A DNA stretch of 64,000 nucleotides from Dyadobacter sp. 3J3. GTDB lineage: Bacteria; Bacteroidota; Bacteroidia; Cytophagales; Spirosomataceae. This document shows, one piece after another, positions 25,433 through 33,326 of this stretch. The notes beneath the pieces are model-generated. The model had not been told where the DNA came from, ran no database searches, and was given only the letters and a program-made list of their open reading frames with translations. Numbering within the stretch: the first letter of the stretch is position 1; each line of letters begins with the position of its first letter. The position numbers and the translations under genes were made by a program. The stretch covers positions 62,001 to 126,000 of the forward strand of contig NZ_VTOL01000015.1 of assembly GCF_009801115.1 (NCBI RefSeq), read 5' to 3'.

Positions 25433-25530
25433 AAACGTAGCGTTAGGAGGGTTTAGCGCGGAGTTACACAGATTAAATTTAAAAAAAAACTCAGCGTAAC
25501 TCCGCGCTGAACTCCCTTAACACTGCGTTT
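25433..25530. repeat. Long imperfect intergenic inverted repeat (35-bp arms)
   Basis: Arms 25433-25467 and 25496-25530 pair over 35 positions with four G-U pairs and two mismatches; the inner 16 bp around GCGCGGAGTTAC are perfect. The loop holds an A9 run. The right arm overlaps the first bases of the stop codon of the PepSY gene. The outer arm differences are all transitions, the pattern expected of a structured repeat under RNA-pairing constraint. It may end transcription of the PepSY gene. Confidence 0.75.
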
Positions 25531-26683
25531 AACTTTTCACCATTTCTTTTTTAACCCCCATTTTCACCTTCGGTTTTTTACTTTTCTTTCTTCTTCCCCA
25601 CCAGATAATAAATCCGGTTACCGGCAGACTAGCCGTGATGGCTGAGATAATGAAAGCCAATATTTTCCCGGGCAAGCCAATAATCGCACCAATATGGATA
25701 TCGTAATTCATCCTCATGATTTTGTTTGCCAAAGTCAGCTCGTCATGATATCTGCCGAAATTATGCGTTACCGGAATTTCCTTTAAACTATACTGATCAT
25801 AATAAATATAATCAGCTTTGTAAAAAGTACCTGCGACAGGATTGGTAACGGCAGCAATCGTAGATTTTGCTGTTTCCGGATAATGCATTTCAATTGTTTG
25901 TGCAGCCGGATATTCAGCCATTGTCTTTTTCCAAAGGAAATCGATGGCAGGAATTTTTTTATTAGGATCTGGTTTTCCGACCGATTCCGCTTCATAAAAT
26001 GGCGTCATGGTTTGTCCGCCCGAAGTTGCCCAATAAACACTTTTTGAGAACCATTGAAAACCCATAATCAGACCTGTGCAAGCGATGATAAGCGCAATGG
26101 GAATACTATAAAATCCTAACACATTATGTAGATCGTAATTTTTTCTTCTCCACTGGGCATTCCATTTTACTTTAAATCTTTGCTTCAAAGCCGCTTTATT
26201 TTTTGGCCACCAAAGTACCAGACCTGAAAGAAGCATGAAAACAAAAATCAACGTTGCTGATGCGGCAATTGGCTGACCGATTGTCGGTGGAAGCCATAAA
26301 TAGTAATGTCCCATCAGAATGAACCGGAAGAAATCACTATCCATATTTCTCGTTTCCAGTATTTCGCCGGTGTACGGATTGGCATACATCAGATAATAAT
26401 ATTCCGGGTCAAAATTGAAAAAAGTGATTACCGCAGCCGTTTTGCTATCACCATATTGTACGCTGTGGATTTTCTTGTTTGGCAATTCTTTTTCCGCAAT
26501 AACCCTGAATGTAGAAGGAGCCAGGAAAGGTTTATGCTGAGGTTCAACAAAACGGAAAGACTGTGTAGCGTCCTGGATTTCTTGTTGGAATCCGTAAATA
26601 CAACCCGTTACAGCCAGGATGAATACAATTATTCCGGAGCCGATTCCTAGCCAGAGGTGAAGAAAATGTAAGACCTTTTTCAT
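25529..26683 (-). CDS. PepSY-associated transmembrane protein (iron-reductase-like)
   Basis: A 384-residue inner membrane protein. The first membrane helix is in MKKVLHFLHLWLGIGSGIIV, a typical PepSY_TM start, and three more hydrophobic segments lie near residues 140, 190 and 340. A periplasmic PepSY-like region sits between. Conserved histidines (H7, H10, GHYYLW, DLHNVLG, DIHIGAI) are consistent with haem-binding, ferric-reductase-like roles proposed for this family. It lies 119 bp downstream of a siderophore receptor gene in the same direction, which supports a job in handling imported ferric siderophores. Confidence 0.88.
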   Translation of the reverse strand: MKKVLHFLHLWLGIGSGIIVFILAVTGCIYGFQQEIQDATQSFRFVEPQHKPFLAPSTFRVIAEKELPNKKIHSVQYGDSKTAAVITFFNFDPEYYYLMYANPYTGEILETRNMDSDFFRFILMGHYYLWLPPTIGQPIAASATLIFVFMLLSGLVLWWPKNKAALKQRFKVKWNAQWRRKNYDLHNVLGFYSIPIALIIACTGLIMGFQWFSKSVYWATSGGQTMTPFYEAESVGKPDPNKKIPAIDFLWKKTMAEYPAAQTIEMHYPETAKSTIAAVTNPVAGTFYKADYIYYDQYSLKEIPVTHNFGRYHDELTLANKIMRMNYDIHIGAIIGLPGKILAFIISAITASLPVTGFIIWWGRRKKSKKPKVKMGVKKEMVKS

Positions 26684-26802
26684 GGTGATTGAGTTATAAA
26701 TCGCTGCAACAAATTTTTAACACGAATCCCGTATTCCGGTTTTTGGCCAGAATACGGGAAGGAAATGATATTGGTTTTACTTAGAAAATCAGTCTGGTTT
26801 TA

Positions 26803-29229
26803 TTAAAACCGGAAAGAAACGCTGGCAGTAAAACTTCTTAGTTTTTGTGGATTAATGGATGAATATCCGATCCAGTATTTTTTGTCTGTAATGTTATCCA
26901 CTTTCACCCCGAATCTGAATTTCGATTGTTCGTAAAAAGCAGTTGCGTTCAAAATTGTATATTCCGGCAGGATGAAAACACCCTGGCTTCTTGTGTTCAC
27001 CACTTTATTATCACTTGCATAGTTTCCACCAAAGCCAAATCCAAGACCGCGAACCATTCCCTCAGGAATCCGGTAGCTGATCCAAAGGTTTCCAAGATAT
27101 GGAGACATGGCAGTAGCAGGACGAAGACCAACAACATCTTCATCTGCTTTTTCATATTTCGAATCGTTGTAAGCAAAACCGGCAACCACGTTCAAACCAC
27201 GTAACGGATGCGCGATTACTTCTGCTTCAAAACCTTTGCTCCGCTGCGTTCCATCCTGAATAGAGAAGTTTGGATGAGCAATATCAGCACGGATCAGATT
27301 CGAAACCTGAATGTCGTAATAACTTAAAGTAGTAGTCAGTTTTCCGTTGAATGCGTTAATTTTTACACCACCTTCTGCCTGGTTAGCATGTTCGGGCTCG
27401 AAAGCTGCTCCATCAAAACTATTTCCTGCCTGATTGGTAAACCCGTTTTGATAGTTAGCAAAAATCGAAACAACATCTTTAATCGGCATATAAATCAGAC
27501 CAAATTTTGGAGAAAAGGATGTTTGGTTATAACCACCTGTCCTTTTACCTGTTACAATGCTGTAATTTCCTTTGTTGTCAAAATAATCGATACGTAATCC
27601 TGCGGAAACGATCAATTTATCTGTGATATTCAATACATCCGACACATAAGCGCTGTATGTATTGTTGATGAAGTTGTAAGGATAATCAAAACCTTTGCCT
27701 GCCTGATATGCTGCCTTCAAGGTATTAAGATTGAATTGTCCGTATGTTGGAATATCACCCGTTGCCGCTATTGTATCAATGGTTACACCTGTGAAGTATT
27801 GATCTGCAACCCGGTGGAAGAAATCAAGGCCACCTACAAAGCGGTTTCTCATGCCCGCAATCTGGAAATCACCGTTAAAATTTTGTTGAATTTCCGTCAC
27901 ACGATCCTTGCTATTTTCCGTCGCCTGGTCATTACGTGACAGATAACCATTTCCAATGTCCGTCGAAACGCCTGTTACAGCCGATTTACTTAGTAAGTAG
28001 AAGTATGGATTTACACCGTCTGAGTAACTATTTGTAGCAGTAAAGTTGGTCGATGAAGTCCAGCTATCAGAAATCTTGTAATTCATCTGACCGAAGAAAT
28101 TCGCATTTCTTGATTTCTGAGAAAGATCACCACGAGAATAAGAACGTTTGTAATCAATATCCAGTTTATCCGCGCTGTTCACACCAAGCGCTGCAATTGT
28201 TCCTCCGAATGGAAAGAAAATAATGGTATTCCCCTGATTTTGTCCGTCGTAAAATTCTGCATCAAGATTGAAAGATAATTTATCATTCACCTTATAAGAT
28301 AGACTTGGAGCCAAGGTGAACATTTTTCCAAAACCGTTGTCCTGGAAACTTCCTTCATAATTGTAAGCTGTATTAACACGCATAAGAATATTTTTCGCTG
28401 AATCCAGCGGAGTGTTTACATCAGCGCTGATACGGTTAAAACCAAAACTTCCGGTTGAATAAGCAACCTCGCCTCCGAATTTTGCAAATGGTTTCTTCGT
28501 AACGCGATTGATCAACCCACCGTAAGAAGTTAACGCGTTTCCGAATAAGGTCGCCGACGGGCCTTTTATTACTTCAACACTTTCAAGGTTTGCTGCATCA
28601 ATTTTAGTGGAAACATTTCCAGCAATACCGTTTCTCAATTTACTTTGTAAAATGAAACCGCGTGAGTTGTAATAACTTCCTCCGTCACCGCTTCGGCCCG
28701 TTGCTTCCCACATTTTGCTGATACCCGGCGCATTTTTAAGCGCATCATCAATGCTGAAAACAAGCTGTTCTTTCATCAGCTCTCTTGTGATGGTTGTGTA
28801 AACCTGAGAGTTTTCCAGATTTTTCAAGTTCATTTTAGAAACATATTCGCTTGATTCGCGTTGCAGTTTTCCTTGTGCGGTGATCACCACTTCGCTAAAT
28901 GTTTTTGCATTTTCTGCCAAAGTAATGTCTGGCAAAACAGTGGTTTCTCCTGATTTTATGTCAACGGCAACTTCTTTTGTTTCCAATCCAATGAAGGAAG
29001 CGATCAGGATATATTTTCCTGCTTCGATATTTTTGATTTCGTATTCTCCTTTTGCATTCGCTGTTGAGCCTTTGGAAAGTCCTTTCAATCCTACATTTAC
29101 AAACTCCGCACCTACGCCGTCGGATGTCCGGATTGTCCCTTTAATTCTTCCTGTTGCTTGTGAAAATGCGCTATTTGAAATCAGCCAGATGGCCAATACC
29201 AAAGTGAAAGTAAACGTTAAGTGTTTCAT
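26803..29229 (-). CDS. TonB-dependent siderophore receptor
   Basis: An 808-residue outer membrane receptor. A signal peptide (about 1-25, ending FSQA) is followed by a carboxypeptidase-regulatory-like beta domain (about 27-105), then a plug domain (about 125-240: KNAPGISKM, GPSATLFGNALTSYGG) and a 22-strand-type barrel ending in SFRF with C-terminal Phe. Plug features match the siderophore receptor group. It is transcribed from a good Bacteroidetes promoter and followed by the PepSY membrane protein gene, forming an iron-uptake unit. The siderophore is unknown. Confidence 0.93.
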   Translation of the reverse strand: MKHLTFTFTLVLAIWLISNSAFSQATGRIKGTIRTSDGVGAEFVNVGLKGLSKGSTANAKGEYEIKNIEAGKYILIASFIGLETKEVAVDIKSGETTVLPDITLAENAKTFSEVVITAQGKLQRESSEYVSKMNLKNLENSQVYTTITRELMKEQLVFSIDDALKNAPGISKMWEATGRSGDGGSYYNSRGFILQSKLRNGIAGNVSTKIDAANLESVEVIKGPSATLFGNALTSYGGLINRVTKKPFAKFGGEVAYSTGSFGFNRISADVNTPLDSAKNILMRVNTAYNYEGSFQDNGFGKMFTLAPSLSYKVNDKLSFNLDAEFYDGQNQGNTIIFFPFGGTIAALGVNSADKLDIDYKRSYSRGDLSQKSRNANFFGQMNYKISDSWTSSTNFTATNSYSDGVNPYFYLLSKSAVTGVSTDIGNGYLSRNDQATENSKDRVTEIQQNFNGDFQIAGMRNRFVGGLDFFHRVADQYFTGVTIDTIAATGDIPTYGQFNLNTLKAAYQAGKGFDYPYNFINNTYSAYVSDVLNITDKLIVSAGLRIDYFDNKGNYSIVTGKRTGGYNQTSFSPKFGLIYMPIKDVVSIFANYQNGFTNQAGNSFDGAAFEPEHANQAEGGVKINAFNGKLTTTLSYYDIQVSNLIRADIAHPNFSIQDGTQRSKGFEAEVIAHPLRGLNVVAGFAYNDSKYEKADEDVVGLRPATAMSPYLGNLWISYRIPEGMVRGLGFGFGGNYASDNKVVNTRSQGVFILPEYTILNATAFYEQSKFRFGVKVDNITDKKYWIGYSSINPQKLRSFTASVSFRF

Positions 29230-29269
29230 CAGATATTTCGCCTTGTATATAATTAGTCTTAATAAGAGG

Positions 29270-29301
29270 CAAAGCTATTGATTGATTAGATTGAATCCAA
29301 A
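29270..29301 (-). promoter_or_regulatory. Promoter of the siderophore receptor gene
   Basis: On the minus strand TTTG (29298-29301) and TAGCTTTG (29270-29277) are separated by 20 bp. This matches the Bacteroidetes -33/-7 consensus TTTG...TAnnTTTG. The receptor ATG is 40 bp further. An ATTA-N4-TAAT repeat (around 29252-29263) between promoter and gene could be an iron-regulator site, but this is weak. Confidence 0.65.
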
Positions 29302-29369
29302 TAAAAATTATGGTTCTTCTAATAATCTAAAAGTAGATTTGGAAAGTAATGTAATTGTGCAGGATCGAA

Positions 29370-30908
29370 TTATTTTATACGGAAACGGAAGAAAAGCTGG
29401 CCGTTTAAAGTTCTCAGTGGAGTAGAAGTAACGGAAACATCCGTGAGTGGAACAATAAGATTTGCTCCAACCTGGAACCGGCCGGGATTGAAGATAATGC
29501 CGGTTTTGAAGGTGATAATATTGGTTTGAAGAAAGTTTATAAGATCCGGTTTTTTCAAAGTAACCATTGAGACAGGAATAATTTTTCCGGCATAATTTTG
29601 GAGATTTCCCTGAAACAAAGCTTTTTGCAATTTGCTATATCCGAACCCACCGGAGATTGCCCAGCTGGAATAGAACCTGTAATTGTATTGTAAAGAAAAA
29701 TTCAATCCCACCGCTTTGATCATATTCGTGTTTTTCGTTGCGATGAAGATGGAATCTGCTTTTTGATGAATTAGCTTGTTTCCACCAAAATAGGATTGGT
29801 GAGGTAAAAAACTAAATGTCACAGATTGTCTTTCACTCAGATCTTTGCTAATCCAGATGCCCGGAATAAGTAGCAGATAAGGTTTGCTAATGCTATCCGC
29901 TCCGCTTAAAATATATTTCGTGTTTTTAAATGAAGTCGTTGCATTCCATTCCAATCCCGCGTGAAGTGTTTTTAATATCGGTTTTCTGGACTTTGTTTTT
30001 GGGTTTTCCTCTTTTTTGCTTTCAGGTTTTGCAGGAACTTGTACCATCCGGCTTTTTTCCGGACCAGAGAAACGGGTTGATCTCGGATTCAGATTTTTTA
30101 CTGGAAATGAGAGCTTACCGGTTGATTTAATATTGTTTATGTTTTCCAGGGAATTGGTTTTTTCTTTAAAATATGCAGTTTGATTTCCTGCCGGACCAAA
30201 AGATTTTTCCGAAGTAGTGTTGCCGGATTTCGCTTCTTTCAAGCTTGAAACCTGCTCATTCCTTCTGATACTTTCGGGTAATCTGTTTGATACGATTCTT
30301 TTGTTGATCTTTTTCTTTAATGTGTTTTCAAAATGATCAGCTTTCTCGGCTATCGAAACCGCCTTATTTTCGACGTTTTGCTTAAACGAGGTATTCGTTT
30401 TTCCATCTGATAATGTTGTTTCGGAATTGTTAGTTAAATCAGAATTATTGGCTTAATTTTTGCTAACCGCGAAAGGTTTGAAATTTGTTTTATCGTTTGT
30501 TAATGAACCAGTTATAGTGTTATTTTCAATGTTGGCTGCACTATTTGATAAACTGTCTTTTCGCATAATCTGTTTTTCAGGGATGTTTGTTTTGATTTCT
30601 TCAAGTGCATCATTGAATACAATACTATCTCCTGATTTTTGCTCCAGATTCGATTTTATGTTTGTTTTTTCTTTTTTATTTTCGGGAAGTACCAGCCATG
30701 TGGCAGTTACAATCGCTACTCCAGACAAGAATCCTAACCCATATTTTAAAAAGTACTTGAACTTACCAACGTTTTGTAACTGTGGATCCGGAACGGAAGT
30801 CTGCCCCAACATATCATTCAATTGTCCCCACGCGTCATCCGCCTGAACTTCCGGTTCAGGTAATTTACCGTTAAGGTATTTTTTGATATGTGGGTTTTTC
30901 TTGCTCAC
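29370..30908 (-). pseudogene. Anti-sigma-like inner-to-outer-membrane protein gene with in-frame TAA
   Basis: One continuous reading frame of 513 codons is interrupted only by TAA at 30453-30455. The upstream part (GTG start at 30908, 151 residues) has a cytoplasmic N-terminus (KKYLNGKLPEPE..DDAWGQLNDML), a membrane helix near 50-75 and the start of a periplasmic N/S/T/K-rich linker. The downstream part (360 residues) continues the same kind of linker and ends in an outer-membrane beta-barrel-like domain finishing with FFRFRIK. The layout resembles Bacteroidetes proteins with an anti-sigma-type N-terminus and an OM domain. It starts 6 bp after an ECF sigma factor gene. The break could be a real nonsense mutation, a sequencing error or readthrough. 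A TTG at 30242 could restart the barrel part, but without a signal peptide. Confidence 0.7.
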
Positions 30909-30914
30909 AAGTTC

Positions 30915-31448
30915 TTAAATCGACTTTTCAAATATAATTTTTAGTCTGCTGCGACTTTCACTCAAATGCCATTTCACTGTTCCCTCACTAATATTTAACG
31001 CTTCTGCAATTTCCTTAACCGAAAATCCATCCAGATAAAAAAGACTGGAAACCCGTCGTGTTGCCATGGGCAGCTGACTCATGTAAACTTCTATATCATC
31101 ATATTCCAGTTCCTGAAACGGGTTTTCCGTTGCTTCAAAAAACATATTTTCCTTAATCTCATCGTAATCAAAATGCTGTGTTTTCTTATCCCGAAGCAAA
31201 GTCAGCGCGGCATTTCTAACGGTCGTATACATCCAGTTGAAAAACTCACCTTTTGCCGCATCGTATTGATCCAGATTTTTAAAAACCTTCATCATTCCGT
31301 TATTAATGGCCGTTACGATATCGTGTTTATCGTCAAAAAAATTTCTGCATAAAGCAAATAGGACAGGGTAAAACTGACGATACAGTTTCTCCTGACTCTG
31401 ACGCTCTTTTCGTCGGCAACCGGCTAATATTTTCTGTAAGTCGTCCAA
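30915..31448 (-). CDS. ECF-type RNA polymerase sigma-70 factor
   Basis: A 177-residue sigma factor. Region 2 (about 20-90: YRQFYPVLFALCRNFF, GEFFNWMYTTVRNAAL) and region 4 (about 120-175: FYLDGFSVKEIAEALNISEGTVKWHLS) are present. The start is TTG at 31448, preceded by a 10-bp perfect hairpin. The next gene, 6 bp downstream, is the broken anti-sigma-like membrane protein, which would normally hold this sigma factor in check. If that gene is truly broken, the sigma factor may be free or controlled only by the N-terminal fragment. Confidence 0.9.
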   Translation of the reverse strand: MDDLQKILAGCRRKERQSQEKLYRQFYPVLFALCRNFFDDKHDIVTAINNGMMKVFKNLDQYDAAKGEFFNWMYTTVRNAALTLLRDKKTQHFDYDEIKENMFFEATENPFQELEYDDIEVYMSQLPMATRRVSSLFYLDGFSVKEIAEALNISEGTVKWHLSESRSRLKIIFEKSI

Positions 31449-31462
31449 TCTTATGCTCCAAA

Positions 31463-31490
31463 CGCCGGCAAAGTTGAGTATTTGCCGGCG
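31463..31490 (-). terminator. GC-rich hairpin just upstream of the sigma factor start
   Basis: Arms CGCCGGCAAA and TTTGCCGGCG form a perfect 10-bp stem with an 8-base loop. It lies 21 bp after the lipoprotein stop and 14 bp before the UUG start of the sigma factor. No long T-run follows on the minus strand, so it may be a weak terminator, an mRNA processing barrier or a translation-control element. Confidence 0.5.
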
Positions 31491-31511
31491 TGAATTTTTG
31501 GTAGGTTTACG

Positions 31512-32291
31512 TTACAATGTCTTCGTCGTGAAAATTACGCCATCATCATAAGGCCATGTGAACTGGTAATTTCCACCATTTCTTGTAAAAGATCCTTTAT
31601 AATTTTTTCCGTTAAAAGTGATTTCAAGATTATAATTCTTGCCGTCTACTATCGGCTCATTGGTATAAATGTATTGTTTCAGTTTCCCCTTTTCGGTAGT
31701 ACAACCTGCTCTGATGACAACCTTCCTAAAATCATACACAAATGTATCCTCGACCTTATCTCGGGAAAAGAACAAATAATTATCTGTGCATTGATAAGTG
31801 TTTTTTGTTTCGGCATAAAATTCAAGATGAAAGGTAGAGTCTGCGAATGTGATGGGTGTTAGACTAATAACATCATCCAAATCAAAATCTTGTTGTTTAT
31901 CAATGTTGGTGTTTCCGGGATCGGTAATGACGATATCAACTGTAAAAGAAATGGAATCCTGAGAAATACTATCCAGAGCGGTAACGGTGTAATTACCGGA
32001 TTGAGGGAAATAAATAGCTGCAGTGGTATCACTTTTGGCTATTCTGACATTTTGCGCGGGTGAAACTTTCCACTGAAAATTGATTGGGGATAATCCGTTT
32101 TGTAATACAAAAAGAATGGGTTTGCCTTTTTCTATACTGGTATTACTGGCAACTTTTATTTCTTCCAGCTTGGAAGTTTCAATTTTGTCAGCGGAATTAT
32201 CCGAATCAAGATCGTTTCTTTCACAAGCCACCAGCTGAATGAGCGCCAGCAAAATCATTCCAATTACCAATTTTCCTTGTTTCATGACCAT
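31512..32291 (-). CDS. Putative lipoprotein with PKD-like domain
   Basis: A 259-residue exported protein. The signal peptide ends in LIQLVAC, a lipobox, so it should be a lipoprotein. Residues about 45-130 look like a PKD-type beta-sandwich (PILFVLQNGLSPINFQW, SGNYTVTALDS). The C-terminal part, with three cysteines or more, is unassigned. ATG at 32291 and at 32285 are both possible. It precedes the sigma factor gene in the same direction, so it may belong to the same regulated surface system. Confidence 0.75.
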   Translation of the reverse strand: MVMKQGKLVIGMILLALIQLVACERNDLDSDNSADKIETSKLEEIKVASNTSIEKGKPILFVLQNGLSPINFQWKVSPAQNVRIAKSDTTAAIYFPQSGNYTVTALDSISQDSISFTVDIVITDPGNTNIDKQQDFDLDDVISLTPITFADSTFHLEFYAETKNTYQCTDNYLFFSRDKVEDTFVYDFRKVVIRAGCTTEKGKLKQYIYTNEPIVDGKNYNLEITFNGKNYKGSFTRNGGNYQFTWPYDDGVIFTTKTL

Positions 32292-32385
32292 TTGAAGTTA
32301 AGTTTAAAGAATGACAGAAACTTTCGCTGTCAATAAAATAAACTACAAAGGGTATGCGTGAGGTTGGGTCGGAGAAGGAAAAAAC

Positions 32386-33150
32386 TTATTTTAATTTTTT
32401 TGCGAGCTGCTGATTCAGGATTTTCGATATTTCCTCATGCTCTTTGTAAACCATCAAATGTCCGCCACCTTCAATAATAACATCCGGTTTTACAATTTTC
32501 AACGGAATAAGCCGGTCGGCCGAGCCGTGAATATGGTATAAATTTTCAGCCCTGCTCGGATGTTTCCAATCGGTCATACGGGTAAGTGCCCACTTTAAAA
32601 ATTTACTATCCGTATCATGAAGGATTTGTTTTAAAAGTGTTTTTAATTCAGGAGTATCAGCGCCGAAATATTTGTAGGTATATGAATTTGTAGATTTCAA
32701 TATTGGTGCAGCAAATGGACTAGCCAGGAGGACTTTAATCAAACCACGATTAAATTTAGAAATGGGAATATTGGTAGGCATGCTTGAAATCAATATAATC
32801 TGCTCCGGACGAATAATCTCCGCAATTTCCGAAGCCATAATGCCGCCAAAAGACAACCCGACTAACTGGAATGGTTTGGTCGTATCCATTTGTGCAATTA
32901 ACCTTTGCGCATAACTATGCAGTGGCTCTTTTTTCTTGGGGGAAATCCATTCAATATAATGAACATCACAACGATCATCCAGTTTTAGTTTATCAAAAAC
33001 ACGTTTATCCGCTCCCAAGCCACTTAGAAAATAGACATTCATTTTTGTGGATTCGGTTGTTATCGGTTTTATAATTTCTGTTTGAGAAACGGATTTTTCT
33101 GAGGAAATCAAAGGAGAAAATAAGGTTAAGATTAGGGTAAGGTAAAGCAT
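32386..33150 (-). CDS. Alpha/beta hydrolase
   Basis: A 254-residue hydrolase. A hydrophobic N-terminus (about 1-20) is likely a signal peptide or anchor. The core starts at MNVYFLSGLGADKRVF, the nucleophile elbow is GLSFGG near residue 115, the acid is probably in GSADRLIP and the histidine in EGGGHLMVY. The nucleophile motif and size fit small esterase-like hydrolases. Substrate unknown. Its downstream neighbour is the lipoprotein of the sigma region, 94 bp away. Confidence 0.82.
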   Translation of the reverse strand: MLYLTLILTLFSPLISSEKSVSQTEIIKPITTESTKMNVYFLSGLGADKRVFDKLKLDDRCDVHYIEWISPKKKEPLHSYAQRLIAQMDTTKPFQLVGLSFGGIMASEIAEIIRPEQIILISSMPTNIPISKFNRGLIKVLLASPFAAPILKSTNSYTYKYFGADTPELKTLLKQILHDTDSKFLKWALTRMTDWKHPSRAENLYHIHGSADRLIPLKIVKPDVIIEGGGHLMVYKEHEEISKILNQQLAKKLK

Positions 33151-33217
33151 ATTTTTAATGCATCTGTTGAAAATGAACTTTATATATGTACGAAGCCAAG
33201 TTCAGGAAAGATTAAAA

Positions 33218-33317
33218 AAGGGTTTCACGCAAAGCAAAAAAGTTAAGGGCAAAGATCGCAAAGCTTCTACTTCGCGTCCTTTGCCCTTTTTTCTTATCTT
33301 CTTTGCATGAAACCCTT
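33218..33317. repeat. Long imperfect inverted repeat with TTTCACGCAAAG motif
   Basis: Outer arms AAGGGTTTCACGCAAAG and CTTTGCATGAAACCCTT pair with one mismatch; inner arms near 33245-33263 and 33271-33289 (AAGGGCAAAG with CTTTGCCCTT) pair again. The whole 100-nt block would fold into one long stem. It sits between the BtuB-like receptor stop and the hydrolase start. The TTTCACGCAAAG core is close to TTTCACGCAAAGG of the repeat near 36.6 kb. Confidence 0.7.
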
Positions 33318-33326
33318 CTTTAAGAC

